DNA from: Ophiosphaerella korrae
Taxonomy: Eukaryota > Ascomycota > Dothideomycetes > Pleosporales > Phaeosphaeriaceae
Assembly (NCBI GenBank): GCA_028456385.1
Contig: JALNQF010000099.1
Coordinates: 1 to 64,000 of the forward strand
DNA: 64,000 nucleotides
Direction of reading: 5' to 3'
The notes under the pieces were generated by a model that saw nothing but the letters and a program-made list of their open reading frames with translations, was not told the DNA's origin and ran no database searches. Each line of letters begins with the position of its first letter. The stretch's first letter is position 1. Positions 22,790-35,400 of this stretch are shown one piece after another. The position numbers and the translations under genes were made by a program.

Positions 22790-25418
22790 ATGACGCAGGC
22801 CGGAAAGTGCGATACTTGCAGACAGCGAAAGGTCAAGGTGCGTTGCGCATTCTGATTTTACTTACACCTGCCTCTCCAGTGCAGGACTTTTTGACACCAC
22901 TCATATTGACTGAAGAGTCCTTTGGTCTAATTCTAACATTCTATAGTGTGACGAAGAAAAGCCCAAATGTGGTGCATGTCGAAAAAAGGATCGCCCATGC
23001 TTGTACTCCTACGGAAGAGCATCTGCATTCGTGGTACAAGATCCAAACCAACTGACCAAACACGGCAAATCCAAGGTGGCACCCCTTGTATTTACACTGG
23101 AATCTTCAGAACGGGAGGAGAGCCCCTCCGCTTTACCATCGTCTGATCTGCAGATTACAACAGGACGCGAGGCAGAAAATGGACAAGGTTTTTTCCAAAC
23201 ATTAGCGCCCATGTCAAGAAGAAAAGCCACTACTCAAAGGAAAATGGCGCAACAACGAAAGAAACTTGAATCATATTTGCTGCAGCTGCAGGAAGAGGCT
23301 TCGTTGACAAACATTAAGCCTACTTCACCCGACACTGTGCTGATCGCCCGCTACATCGATATGTTAGGGTTAGAAACTGCAGGTTACCGGCCACTCTCGA
23401 TTCTCGGCACCTGGATCGAATCTATACCATCGCGCATTGGCTCTAACAGGATGATGGACCTCGCGGTGGAGTTTCTTGTCAATAGTTATGCCGTGTATAT
23501 GGACGATACACACTCTAAGCGGAAGTTGGCAGGCGCTAGTAAAGAGGAGGCCTTGAAAGACTTGCAGCGCTACGTTTTTAGCTCGGGCGATAAGCCTACA
23601 TATGAGGTGGTATTGGCGACAAAGTTGCATTACGCGGCAGAGGTATGTGAGCCCTAGATTTACTTGAATTTTATGATTGATATTTCAGGCTCTCTTGGGT
23701 ATTGATACCATGTATCATGCGATTCACGCCTTTGGGCTCGCCGAGTTACTTAAAGGTGGAAACGTCGCCAATGTTGATGATGAACACTACTGGAGTTTGA
23801 TTGACAACACCTATATTGATGATGCAAGTTACCGTCCCTAAGATATAGAACTGAATATTTACATGAACAGGTCAACGAGTCAATGTTTGCTGGACGCCCA
23901 TCAGTATACGATAATGACTTCTACCTATCTACGACGTATCCACCACCCCTCTCTTCCGAGCTTCCATGGACCGCATACCAAAGAGCGTCAATGGCTATAA
24001 TGCACATCCTCATTCAACTTCCTCGCCTTAATTGCCTTGTTAGATATGCGGGCGCCCACCCAGAGGATCCTGAACTTCTTGCGACGGCTATTACACTTGC
24101 CGAGTATCTTTGGGGACTGGACCTCTCAGACCAAGTTGCGCCTCTTCTTAATGAATCCATCTCCATCGAGCCAACTCCACCATTCGAAGAGCTGAAAGAT
24201 GTCGTGACGGAAACTTTCCGTTTCGACTCTGTCCAGAATATGGTTTTGTGCTCAAGGTACTGGATGGTAATCAACACATTTGGTGGCCTAGTTGATACGT
24301 TGTATCGGTACTACCCAGCAGAGGTCGCATTGTCTTTGCTTCCTGATCGGTACCTTATGCATAAAATTGAAATCGATGCAGCGTTATGTGTAATGAAGTC
24401 ATTGACATGGGCGCGTTCAATATCGAGAAGGTTACCATTGGTTCCATTGAGATTACACACACCACTTCAAGTATCCATCGGCCCCTGGTATAGAACTATA
24501 CAACGCCTGAAGAACTTCCGGTCGGCCTCCTCGGATCTGAACGAGGAGATTGACATGGAAATAACTCAAACGATCGCAACCGCTGAGCGCATGAAAGATT
24601 GGATAATCAGGGAGTGCAATCGTGTCCATAGGGAATGGGACATCAGCGTCGTCACCGAGAAGCCTCTTATTGAAGCCCTAAATACTATGGCTGGGGGAGA
24701 GATCCCAGACTGGCTACCAGTACGCATCCACTTCGAGGCGGAAGAAGGCGAAATGGTGATGAAACTGGAATACGAGAACAAAACAGGAACCTACCAGGAA
24801 GAGTTCAACATAAGTGACACCCCCGCCAAAAAGGTCTCAGAGAGTGCTTCAGCCGTATGGCGCGAGGCAGAGCGGCAGTCTAGTGAAAGTGTAATGCGCC
24901 TCCCAGACAGAAGCAAGCACAGCGAACGCGCAACAGGTCCATCGGATAAAGGATACCGAAGGACAGTCATGGACCCACGAGAAGCCACAAACTTCGTCCA
25001 CGAGACCGGCAGAAACCTCTGCTCCACGTCCGGCTGGTGGCCCACGGGCGACGAGCTCTCCAAGCTCCTATACTGCAACCTCAAGTACAAGGACTACGAG
25101 GGCCTCCCGCGACCAGCAATGTTCAACGCTGGCGACCCACCCGATCTCATAGACCGCGATGCCACAGGCTCCGTCTTTCTCGACATCACACACAAGACGT
25201 CCGCGTTCTCCAACACGCCGCATCCCGCGAGCTACACCGACACGATAGAAAGCAACAGCGACCGCCACCCATGTCTCGCATCGTCCTTCTGGCCGCAAAC
25301 CCCAAACTCAACCACAACGTCATTTGCGAATCCTGCGGCTGGCTCGGGTGTCTCGCCGGCCTGGAGTATGATGTCTGGTTTGCCTGCTTCGGGCGAGAAT
25401 GATGGGGGTAGGGGGTGA
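22790..25418 (+). CDS. Zn2Cys6 transcription factor
   Basis: Predicted 808 aa from four exons: 22790-22837, 22947-23642, 23689-23823 and 23871-25418. The DNA-binding domain is at the very N-terminus and is split by intron 1: CDTCRQRKVK then CDEEKPKCGACRKKDRPC, giving C-x2-C-x6-C-x5-C-x2-C-x6-C, the Gal4-type binuclear zinc cluster. A basic/Gln-rich stretch (about residues 93-115) resembles a linker or coiled coil. The remaining 600 aa fit the alpha-helical fungal-specific regulatory region, with a Ser/Thr/Pro-rich C-terminus. The third intron (23824-23870) appears to use a GC donor (GCAAGT...CAG); no GT donor nearby keeps the frame. Nuclear regulator; target genes unknown, the adjacent dioxygenase being one candidate. 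Confidence 0.87.
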
Positions 25419-26049
25419 GGGTGGGCTTTCATGGGTGTGGATGAGTCGGGGGTTTAGGTCGTCGCCTGCTGCGACTGACGAGCCTTAGGGGCAGAGGGAG
25501 CAGGGCGTGTATTGTATTATGTGCTAGTATAGCGGTATAACTCCACTATTAGCCTTTGACGGCATTTCGTGCCGTGTAGTTGTTGTCGTTCTGGGCTTTT
25601 ATGCTGGTGCGATAATGTGCACCGTCATAGATTTGCCACGTGAGACCCGTTCGAAATACTGATCATGTGCGATAGGGTGTATGACGATCTACTTAATACC
25701 ACAATTCTCACACCAGGCCGTGATATTTTCCGCTTGGCTGGCATCACTACGACGAAACATGCACGACATGAATTAACAGTGTATTCGCACCTCGCTAAAT
25801 ACCATTTCACCCCCTCATCTCTACTACCTTTCGGTCTCGCCCCATTAACCCGACCTTAAAAAAACGTATCCAAATCTCGCTGTACGACCAAAAACATGAT
25901 GATATGTTTCGCTCCTTCTCGCGTATAAATGCTTTATCCAAAATATGTGCAAGAAGAACATGCTCCTCGGAGTCCAAGTCTCACCCACACATTGCCTCAT
26001 CCACATTCACCCCAGCCTCCCAAACCCACACATCATCGCCAAGTCGATC
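25419..26049. other. Intergenic between convergent genes
   Basis: About 630 bases containing the 3' ends of the Zn2Cys6 gene and the AT-hook gene. No gene or repeat recognised. Confidence 0.45.
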
Positions 26050-28982
26050 CTACCGACTCTCCCTCCTCGCCTCGCCCACAAACGCGCCAAACTGACCCGC
26101 CGGCGCCGGCGCCAGGGGCAATGGAGCACGCGAAAACTGACCGCTGGACTTGGGGCGGGAGCCGATGGGGCTCTGGGGGCCGTAGGGGGTGGTGTATTGC
26201 TGGGGCATGGGGGCGGGAGCGAGGGGACGCGGGCCCGGGGTAGGGTTGGCGGTGGGGTAAGTGTAGGGCATAGAGGGGAGGGCAGCGAGGGGGGTGTACT
26301 GGAGGTGCATAGGGTGGGGAAGCGGGGTGGAGTAGATGTAGAGCGGGGCGGGGGCGGGGGCGGGTGGAGGTGGAGGTGGAGGTGGGCGTTGGTGGGCGTA
26401 GTGTGGTTGGTAAGGGTCTGGTGGGGAGTGGTGGTGTTGTGATTGTTGGGGGGAATGATGATGGCGGGAGATGGGGCGGGGAGGCTCGGAAGGCGTTGTG
26501 GCGGATGGGGTGACGGTTGCGGAGCCGGTGGATGTTCTGCCGCCGCGTTTTCCGCTCGAGGAGTCGGAGCGTGGGGCGGAGGGTTTGGTGGGTGTGCCGG
26601 TTTTTTCGTCGGCTTCGCGTTGGCGGGCTTTGCGTTCTGCCCACCACATGGTCATTGATTGGCTCCGCTTTTCACTTTTAACGCGCGGTTTCCGTCTGGA
26701 ACCGGAGGCCGACAGATCGTCGACGTAGTTGTTGCTATAGTGGTTCAGTGGCGCTGTGGCCATGTACATATCGGCCGTGTTGGACGAGTCTGGGTGTGCC
26801 ATGGTGGTTTCCTGTGACGCAGATGGCTGTGGTGTAGCTTGGGACATCGTCTCAGCAGAGTTTTGTGCCACTGGAGGTGGTTCGGGGCGTGGCTGAGGAT
26901 CAACGGAGAACTGACCTTGACCTTCACTCATAGACTGCAGCACTGGTGGCGGAGGATTAGGCCCATGCGCCGAGGGCACTGGTGTAGTTGCCCCACTAAC
27001 CTGCTTTCGTGGGCCCTTTTTCACTCCGTAGTCACTTCGCCTGGCCGAGTTTTTGCTGCCTAATGGACGACCACGTTTGACACCAGTATCAGAATATTCG
27101 TCCATATCCATTGCTGAGGAGTCCTCATCACCAGAGCTAGGAACAAGAGATGCTTCACGCATCTCTTGGATACGCTGGTGTAGTAGGTTACTGGCGGCTA
27201 GCCTTGCGCGCTTCGTTGGCCGACTTTCCGGTTCGGGGGTCTGCGATGCAGTCTTTGAAAACCTACTAACACCTTTCTTGCGTGCGCCTCCCCAGCCACT
27301 ATGTTTCTTTGGCGTGTTTGTACCTGTGCCTGGCCCTGTTTCACTGCCATCGAACTTTCGAGTGGCTTTGCGTTGGCGTTTAGAAGGACGGCCTTCATTC
27401 TCTTCATCTTCTTCGTCCTCACTGACAGGCGCTGAGTCGAGCATGTCGCGGGTACGGCGTGTTCGAAGTTCCCGACCACCAATCTTTTCAGCCCCTGGTC
27501 GCTGTCCCCAAGCATCCTGGGCTTCGGGCAATTTCTTGGCATCGTAGGTGTATCCATATAATTCAGCCTCTTTCATCGCCTCGAAGACATCTGTAGCTAT
27601 TGGAATGCGCCCACCGTTACAGGCCTTCTTAGCAGGGTGCATGTGGGGTGCGGTCTAAAGGATCAGTAAGCAAATTTGATTAATTGTGTAAGTCAACTCA
27701 CTCTGGCATCCAGAACCAGGTATTGGTCCTGCCATTCTCTCAGAATCCGTTGGGTATTCTCGGCCAGTGCGTAGAGGCTCTCTGTACTCCGTGATGAGAC
27801 AGGATACTTGGTAAGTGTCCCGATGACCTCTTGCACATCGACCATTGGGTGGAAGCGCGTTTGAAGTAGATAATCTGCCCTGTCTTCGCATTCTGTCTCA
27901 ATCGGAAGAGGCGCATCTTTGATCCATGGCTCTGGCAGATCGGACTCGGATAACATGTCGTCTTCGGGGTCTAGTAGTTTTGGGACTGCGTGCTCGGCTG
28001 GAGTGGAGGCTGAGTCGTGAGGCGTGTGAGATGCGGAGTGCGTCGGCAGCGAAACCTTGGGTACTGCAAGAGACTTTGTTTTGGTTTTTCTTGTGACCGG
28101 TCCCGAATCATGCTCGGGAATGGTTGGCCCAACGTAGCTTCCATTCAACGTGGCTTCCTGTGGTGGCGGAGGTGAATTTTCCATTGATTTGGAACCTTTT
28201 TGTATACCTTGCATTGTTTCACTATCACCTTCACTACCGTTTCCACTATTTTTTTCATCGATGGCATGCTCATGCTCGATTTCGTGGTCAGTAAAGTCAT
28301 CCAAAGAATCGTCGCCAAGCGGCTTGGCGTTGTGGTTTGGCGACGCGTGATTGGCCGAATCATCATCACCATCTCGAAGTGAATTTCTAACAGCTGCATT
28401 GCGAGCCAGCCTCGCTCGCACAGGAGATGAGCCTCTTGTGAGGCCGCTTCCTCTTAGACGGCCCCCTCTGCCTCTGCTTCTCCCTCGACCGCGCCCTCGG
28501 CCGCCGCGTCCGCGACCGCGTCCTCTAGGGGCTACTACATAGGGCACGGACGGCTCTTCAGCATCGCTTTCAGTACTACTTTCTAGGTCGGATTCTGTAT
28601 CATCTTCGTCTTCTGGAGTTGGGTCTCTGTTGGCAAGCGATGACACAAAGTTTTTTCGCTCCTTTGGTAGTTTGCCGTGGTGCTTTTTTAGGCCGTCGAA
28701 AAACTCGTGTGACAAGCCAAAGACCATAAGCAAAGGCTCTTCGTACGAGGCATAAACTTCAGGGGCGGCTTCAAAAGAACGGCCAGAAATATACGAAGCT
28801 GATCTGGTAGTTTTCCTAGTGGCTGTGGGGCTGAGTTTACCGGGGCTTTCCTTTGATGGCATGAAATCTATATGTTGGGCAGACCTTCCGCCTCGACCGG
28901 CTCTGGTTCGCACAGGCGTGTCATCTTGGTGAGAATTGCGCGGTTGCAAGGCGCGCGCTGGAAGAGTGCGTGGCGGTGGCAT
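26050..28982 (-). CDS. AT-hook-containing, low-complexity nuclear protein
   Basis: Predicted 961 aa from two exons; the intron 27655-27701 (GTGAGT...TTTAG) joins VLDAR to TAPHMHPAKKACNGG. The start at 28982 gives MPPPRTLPARAL. The first half holds a conserved-looking globular piece (EEPLLMVFGLSHEFFDGLKK, then KLPKERKNFV), acidic clusters and an RGRGRGGRGRGRG repeat (around residues 155-175). The second half has several basic nuclear-type signals (RPSKRQRKATRKF), a classic AT-hook core KRGRPLGSKN, and a Pro/His/Gln-rich C-terminus with a run of nine prolines. These features point to chromatin or DNA binding in the nucleus. I do not recognise the family beyond 'AT-hook protein' and assign no specific function. 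The frame is intact. Confidence 0.75.
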
Positions 28983-29540
28983 TAGTAAAAGCAATTTTTT
29001 TCAATCATGTAGCCAGATGCAGGAAAATGACGAGGATAGCAGTTGTTTTGATGATGAAAAATTGAAGTTGGTTCCTGGGCGGCGTAGCACGGATGGCAGC
29101 TGTCAGGGTGGCCGGAAAGCTGCAGGACAAAGATGAATGAAAAGGAGGCGCAATGGCGCAAGCAGCGCGTAAAGCGACACTGATGGCGACACGAAATTCA
29201 AGAGAGAGCGACTAGGAATCGCAATAGAAGGGCAAGGCCTTTACAGGAGTAGATGATGTTTGTCTCGGGATGGTGGCTGCTTGGTGCGAAAGCGAAGCAT
29301 GGGGACTTGGCAAGGGCGCCATGTGGCCAATGGCAGGCGGGGACCAAATTACAGGCATCGCGCTGCGCCTATGCGTCGAGCGATGCATGTCATGCATGCG
29401 GTAATACCACAGCTACTGTATCTGCTGCCAGCACAGAGCACGAGGTTGTTTGATTCTGTCGGCATCCGTCTGCTCGTCTGGCTGTGCTGGACACTGGTTT
29501 TTTTTATCTGTTTATTTATTTACCTATCTAGCGATCCAAG
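28983..29540. promoter_or_regulatory. Divergent promoter region (AT-hook protein / Mtc1)
   Basis: About 560 bases between two divergent starts. T-rich close to the Mtc1 start (29498-29524). No defined site recognised. Confidence 0.4.
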
Positions 29541-31140
29541 ATGCCGCCCAAGACGGTCGAGGAGCAGCTGGCCGAGCTTGAGATGGAGGCAGAGGCGCCA
29601 GCTCCCCCGCCCAAGAAAGCAGGCAAGGCGTCACGACAGCGGATCGAACAGGAGGCCGATGCCCTGAAAGAGCTAGAGGAGCTGGAGGCCCTGGACAAGT
29701 TCCAACGACCCGAAGTGACCCGCCCGTCTAGCCGCCCCAACACGCCCAAGCTGTCGTCGTCGTCGACCGCGTCCAGCAACCGCCGCACGGCCGGGGTGGC
29801 CACGCCCTCGTCGACGGGCTCTGCTCGCACAAGCGAAGACAGAGCAGCGCCAGCCACGCAGGCTCCAAGGAAGTCGGGCGAGAGCACCCGGTCTTTCCAC
29901 CAGAGCTTCACGCCAACGGCCAGCGAGCCCGCCAAGCCAGCACCACCGCGCGCGGAAGCTGCACAGGCAGGAGGAGGGGGAGGGTCATGGTGGGGGGGCA
30001 GATGGGGGGGCATCATCTCACAGGCCACCGAAGCAGCCAACGCAGCCAAGAAGCAGGCCGAGGCAGCCTACCAGGAAATCCAGAGGAACCAGGAAGCCCA
30101 GCGGTGGGCCGAGCAGGTGCGCGGCAACGTGGGTGCTCTGCGCGGCATTGGTGAGGCACACGCACCAGAGAGAGTTGGCATTGCTGGCATGCTAATACCA
30201 CACAGGAGGCGAGCTGGGAAAGCGCGCCCTCCCGACCTTCACCAACATCCTCCACACCCTCGCACCCCCCATCTCACAGCATGAGCGCCTACAAATACAC
30301 ATTACCCACGACCTTATTGGCTACCCGTCCCTCGACCCCATCATCTACCACACATTCTCCTCCGTCATGGCCCAAGTAGAGGGCGGCGACCTCATGGTGA
30401 TACAACGAGGCTCCGAGGCCACACAGCGCAGCCCCGCCGATGGATACAGAGGAGGAGGAGGCGCGGGCTGGAATGACGGCCCCTGGTGGCGCGACACCGA
30501 CAAGCGAGACCTCAGCGTGATCAAGGGTCTCGTAGAAGGCACAAAACTAGCGCGCGTGAGTGCCGAGTCGTACGCCAACGACTTCTTCGCGGCACGCGGC
30601 GGCGTCGAGGAGGCCGCAAAGCAAGCCACCCGGGTCCTAAGCGACACCAACCCCGTCCGAAGCAGCGATATTTTCCTCGCCATCCAAGCCCTGAGCTTCC
30701 CTGCACAAGACGACCTCTTCGGCAGCTCATCGGCAGAAGAAAAGGGCGCAGTCCAAGAGCAAAAAGAAGAACACGAACAAATTGCCTTTGCCGTCTATCT
30801 ACACGACCCCATCCACGGCATCAGCTTCCGCGCCGTCAGCCAGGCCTTCCCGGCAGAGTGGGCAGCATGGCTAGATGCGCCTGTAACGGTTGAAGAAGAC
30901 GGAGACCAAATCCAGCTCCCCACCGTGATTCGCGATATTGTAGCTACGGGCGGCGTTGATCCTCGCGAATGGGTGTCAGAGTGGATGGAAGAGACCATCA
31001 GTCTCAGTGTCAGCATCGTTGCTCAGCGTTATGTTGCGCGGCGAATGGGTGTGGGTGAGGGCGGACTGGGGAGGGGGAAGGCACGTGAGGCTGTGGTGGA
31101 GGCAGGTGGTGGTGAGGCAGCGCGAGCAGGCATCATCTAA
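29541..31140 (+). CDS. MTC1: Maintenance of telomere capping protein 1 (Mtc1 family)
   Basis: Predicted 514 aa; intron 30151-30205 joins ALRGIG to GELGKRALPTFTNI. The N-terminus is a charged helix (VEEQLAELEMEAEA and KELEELEALDKFQ) followed by a Ser/Pro-rich spacer. The family signature follows: GGGSWWGGRWGGIISQATEAA (about 147-167), then the conserved C-terminal part with LPTFTNILHTLAPPISQHER, LIGYPSLDPIIYHTFSSVM and WVSEWMEETISLSVSIVAQRYVARRM. In yeast, MTC1 loss interacts genetically with cdc13 telomere-capping defects and the protein has been linked to vesicle trafficking. The biochemical role is unresolved. Intact, single-copy-looking gene. Confidence 0.88.
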
Positions 31141-31446
31141 CCGCAGATGAGGCTCGGCGGATATCATTGTTGGCGCAACGGAGTTGCTAGGTGTACTAAT
31201 GTACTGAACTTGTTGGTCACCCCTGGTGGCTGTCTTTGTGACATGGCGCTCTGATTCCATCTGTGTTGACTGTGCCCGTTCCTTCCTTTGATCCAAGATT
31301 CATGTGCACTGCAATCTTCAGTCATGTTTCCCTCGAATCGAATTCCCGTATCGACCACCACTCCACATCGTTGCTTCCTGTCTGTAGTTTCAGTCGTAGA
31401 ACTGCTCATCATGAGACCGTATTCATATTAGCCAGATGCTCCTCCC
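31141..31446. other. Intergenic between convergent genes
   Basis: About 300 bases between Mtc1 and the small C19orf53-like gene; only 3' ends are expected. Nothing else seen. Confidence 0.45.
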
Positions 31447-31751
31447 TCATTTCCCCTTCTGCTCCTTCTTGTCCTTTTTCCCCCCCTTCAGCATCTCAAG
31501 ATGCCCCGCCTTCTCCGCCAACAGTTTCTCTGTCTGCCCAATCAGGCCTGCACTGCTCTTCTTCTTGATCTTGTTTTGTGTAATGAGCGACGCTTTCTTC
31601 GGTTTGATTACGCGGGCGCCAGGCTTGGGGCCTTTTGTTCTAACGTGGTGTTAGCAATCATCAATTGGACAAGTCCCGGCATGCGCAAAGAGAAACCATA
31701 CTTCTTCGGCGCAGCAGGCTTCGCCTTCGATTTGACAGCGCCTTGAGCCAT
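31447..31751 (-). CDS. Small basic protein of the DUF2462/UPF0390 (C19orf53-like) family
   Basis: An 80-aa protein missed unless spliced. Exon 1 (31751-31702) encodes [17 protein letters not shown]. The intron 31640-31701 (GTATGG...GTTAG) splits a Lys codon. Exon 2 reads [19 protein letters not shown] and ends in a Lys-rich tail ([13 protein letters not shown]). The MAQG start and the (G)PKxGxRVIxPKKA core match the conserved family that includes human C19orf53 (Leydig cell tumour 10-kDa homologue). Members are small, very basic, probably nucleolar or RNA-associated proteins of unknown mechanism. The acceptor and the reading frame agree exactly, which supports the model. Confidence 0.85.
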
Positions 31752-32468
31752 TCTGCCTACTTTCTCTGCTTGATGGGGAAAACAGGCGCGGTCGCGATAC
31801 TGTTTCTCGTAGCGCCAATCCACCAGCAGATAATTTTCCGTCGCGAGGCTAGTCTTGGCATACCTAACATTACCACTCAGCACTAGCGTCCGCCTTGGGC
31901 CTAGCTGGATTGCGGGGATCGTCCATGGCGCGGCTCATTTAGCCATCCCACTCACGTTCAACCTTCCCTGAGCCCGAAGACCCGTTTTCCAAGGCCCACA
32001 CTCTACCTCGCCATTCATTTCATCCTGTACCAGCCTGGTAGAAAGAGATGCGAAGAGTCCACCATGCCCGGAATAATTTTTTCATCCTGGACTGTTTCCC
32101 ACACATGTCTAACCTCCCCCACCACCAACCCACCGTCCCATCTCCAGCACGTCCTCCCCCCCATGTCAATCTTGCTGATCCGGGGAATTCACCATACCCC
32201 GGAACCACGGCCAAGCCATCCTTCTAGAAATTCGCTGCGGGACTGGGCCTGGTATACCGTTAAGCTACTCGAATTTACCCATAGATTATACCCGCCGCAG
32301 CCCACACTAACGCCCTCGTATTCCAGCCCGCATGCTAGGCGTTCCCCATAACCTGGCGGTACAGAAAATGTATATCAGAGGTACGGTACCATGCCATTGT
32401 AGAGACGTAGGAGTCAGGTAGGGTTTTCTTTGCTTGCTTTGGTAATATCCATCCCCTGCCTCGCCGCC
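31752..32468. promoter_or_regulatory. Divergent upstream region: C19orf53-like gene / GH115 gene
   Basis: About 720 bases. Two candidate carbohydrate-control elements stand out. TTTAGCC at 31938-31944 (GGCTAAA on the minus strand) matches the XlnR/Xyr1 core. The CreA-like pair is listed separately. Both kinds of site are known at fungal xylan-degradation genes; their use here is inferred. Confidence 0.4.
32179..32203. promoter_or_regulatory. Palindromic CreA-like site pair
   Basis: TCCGGGG and its exact reverse complement CCCCGGA are separated by 11 bp, about 270 bp upstream of the GH115 start. Both halves contain SYGGRG, the CreA/Mig1 consensus, which acts best as paired sites. Carbon catabolite repression of this gene is therefore plausible. 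Confidence 0.4.
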
Positions 32469-35400
32469 ATGGAGCTCTTGTCTCGCGCGGCGCTCGCTGC
32501 GCTGTCTTTGTCCTCGCTTCTTGCACCCTGTGTATCTGCCGCAGAAGCTTTTCGCAAACCGACCGTTGCTTTTGCTCCAGGCAATGGATCGTTGCTGGCT
32601 TCGCGCTCGGCGCCCGTCAAGATTTTGGCTGATGCCGCGGATTGGCCTGGTGTGCTTCGCGCGGCGCATGATCTTGCTATTGACTTTGGACGCGTCACAG
32701 GCGTCAATGGCACACTGAATGTGTCGGGGAAGAGCATGAGGAATTCGTCAGTTATCTTCAATGTCACAGGTATCAAGAGCGATTGGTCTGTTGGGACGAC
32801 TGGATATGCGACGAATGCTGGCCCGGGAACTATCATTGTGGGCACGATTGGCAATTCTAGTTTAATTGATGGACTGGTTGCGAGTGGCCAGTTGGACGTA
32901 AGCAAGGTCAAGGGCCAATGGGAATCGTATGTCAGCACTTTTGTTGAAAAGGCTGGGAATGGAACGGGTCCTGCGCTTGTTATTGCTGGTAATATCAATC
33001 CCGATGGGTCTCCATTTAATATGCTTACAACTTGCAGGAAGCGACCGTCGAGGTGCCATCTATGGTATTTACGATATTTCTGAGCAGATTGGTGTGTCGC
33101 CGTGGTACTGGTTCGCCGACGTGCCTGTCAAGTCTCATGAATCTGTCTATGCTCTCAAAACGACCAAGGTTCAAAAGACTCCTTCTGTCAAATACCGCGG
33201 ATTCTTCATTAACGACGAAGCTCCCGCTCTGACTGGCTGGGCGAACAAGATCTATCCAAAGTCGCTCTATGGTGTGGCTTTTGGTGCCAAGTTCTATTCG
33301 CATGTTTTCGAACTCATGCTCAGGTTGAAGGGCAACTACCTCTGGCCCGCTATGTGGTCTGGCATGTTCAATCTCGACGATCTTCGCAACCAGCCTCTTG
33401 CCGATGAGTACGGCGTTGTAATGGGAACTTCTCACACTGAGCCCATGGTCCGCGCCACGCAAGAGTGGAGCAAGATCATGAAAGGCTCAGAGAAGGAGTG
33501 GTCGTGGGAAACCAACAACAAGACTCTCTACAACTACTTCATGGAAGGCGCTGTTCGCGCAAAGCCGTACGAGAACGTTGTCACTGTTGGTATGCGCGGT
33601 TACCACGATACCGCCGCCTCCGCGGATGTGCGTACCAATGTTCTTGAGGCTGTTGTCGATGCCCAACAAGAGATCTTAACAAAGGTATACGGAAACGCAT
33701 CGCAAGTGCCTCAAATATGGTGCTTGTACAAGGAAGTTCAGGATTACTTTGAAGCAGGAATGAAGGTTCCTGACTGGGTCACACTTCTTTGGACTGAAGA
33801 CAACTGGCAAAATATCCGCCGCCTTCCTGTTGGCGATGAGAAGAAGAGATCCGGTGGAGCTGGTGTATACTACCACTTCGATTACGTGGGCGATTCCAGA
33901 AATTACAAGTGGCTTGATACAATTCAGCTTCAGAAGACGTACGAACAGATGAAGCTAGCCAAAGACCGCGATGCCGACCGTATCTGGATTGTCAACGTTG
34001 GTGATATCAAGCCCGGCGAAATCGCGCTCAGCCATTGGTTCGACATCGCATATGACATGGACTCGTACGACGAGACATCTGTACCGCAATGGACTCACGA
34101 TTGGGCCACCCGTAACTTCGGTAAAGAGCATGCTGAGACCATCGCCGAGATCGTCGACGCATACGGCAGCCTAGCCAACATGCGCAAATTCGAATGGATC
34201 GAGCCATCCTCTTTCAGCATTCTCAACTACGAAGAAGCCGACAAAATCCTCGCACGATGGCAATCTATTGCCGAGAAGGCGCAGAAAATCGGCGATGCTC
34301 TGCCCAAAGAGTGGTACCCTGGCTTCTACCAGACTGTTTTGCATCGCGTATTGGCAGGCGCAAACTTTGTTGATCTCCAGATTGCTGCTGCTAGGAACAT
34401 TATTTATGCGCAGATGGGGCGGAATAGCGCCAATAAGTGGATGCAGCATGTTATTGATGCGATGAATAAGGACCATAATCTCACGAGGGTTTATCATACC
34501 TTACTCAATGGGAAGTGGGATCATATGATGGATCAGACACACATTGGATATCAAGGATACTGGTAAGTCGACTGTTCCAACTAAATGTAAGCATGGATTA
34601 TTTGGCTAACGATTGTTAGGCAACAACCTATGCGTCAGTCATCGCCTGACCTTCGCTACGTCCAGACCCTTGAGCGAGCGCTCTCGGGTGACATGGCTGT
34701 AGCAGTTGAAGGAAGCAATGCCACCATTCCTGGTGACGACATGTGGCACGCCAACAGTGGCAGCTCTCTTCCTCTTCCAGATATGACTCCCTTTACACCT
34801 AAACGCTGGATCGAAATCGCATCTCGCGGTACCAAGACATTTAGTTGGAACATTTCCGCCGACCCCTTCATCACCCTATCTCAGAAGTCCGGCACCATCG
34901 CCCCCACCGACAAAGACGTCCGCGTCTACATCGATGTAGACTGGACCAAACTCGAGTCCGGCTTCGGCAAAAAGACCACCCTCAACATCTCCTCCTCAAA
35001 CGACTACGGCACCTCCGGCGGTATGCCCCAAGTAACCATCCAAGTCAACAAAACCAGCATCCCCTCCTCCTTCACATCAGGCCACGTCGAATCCGCCGGC
35101 CAAATCGCCATCGAAGCTGAGCACTTCACGCGCACCTCGTCCTCCTCCAACCTCACCTACATGGTCCTTCCCAAATACGGCCGCACCCTCTCCGCCCTCA
35201 AGCTCTCCTCATCCCTCGCTGAAGGTCTTGACACATCCTCCGCGCCCCGCCTCGAATACGACTTCTTCACCTTTACCCCAACCAAAGCGCTCAACCTCAC
35301 CCTCATCTTGTCTCCCTCCCTCAACGTCAATCCTAAGAAGCCCCTCGCGTACATCGCGCAGATTGACGACAAGCCGACGCAGCGCCGCCAGTATGTTATC

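Noticed and set aside
26033..26647. Second minus-strand frame of 204 aa near the end of the AT-hook gene
   Set aside because: Pro/Arg/His composition artefact overlapping the real C-terminus in another frame.
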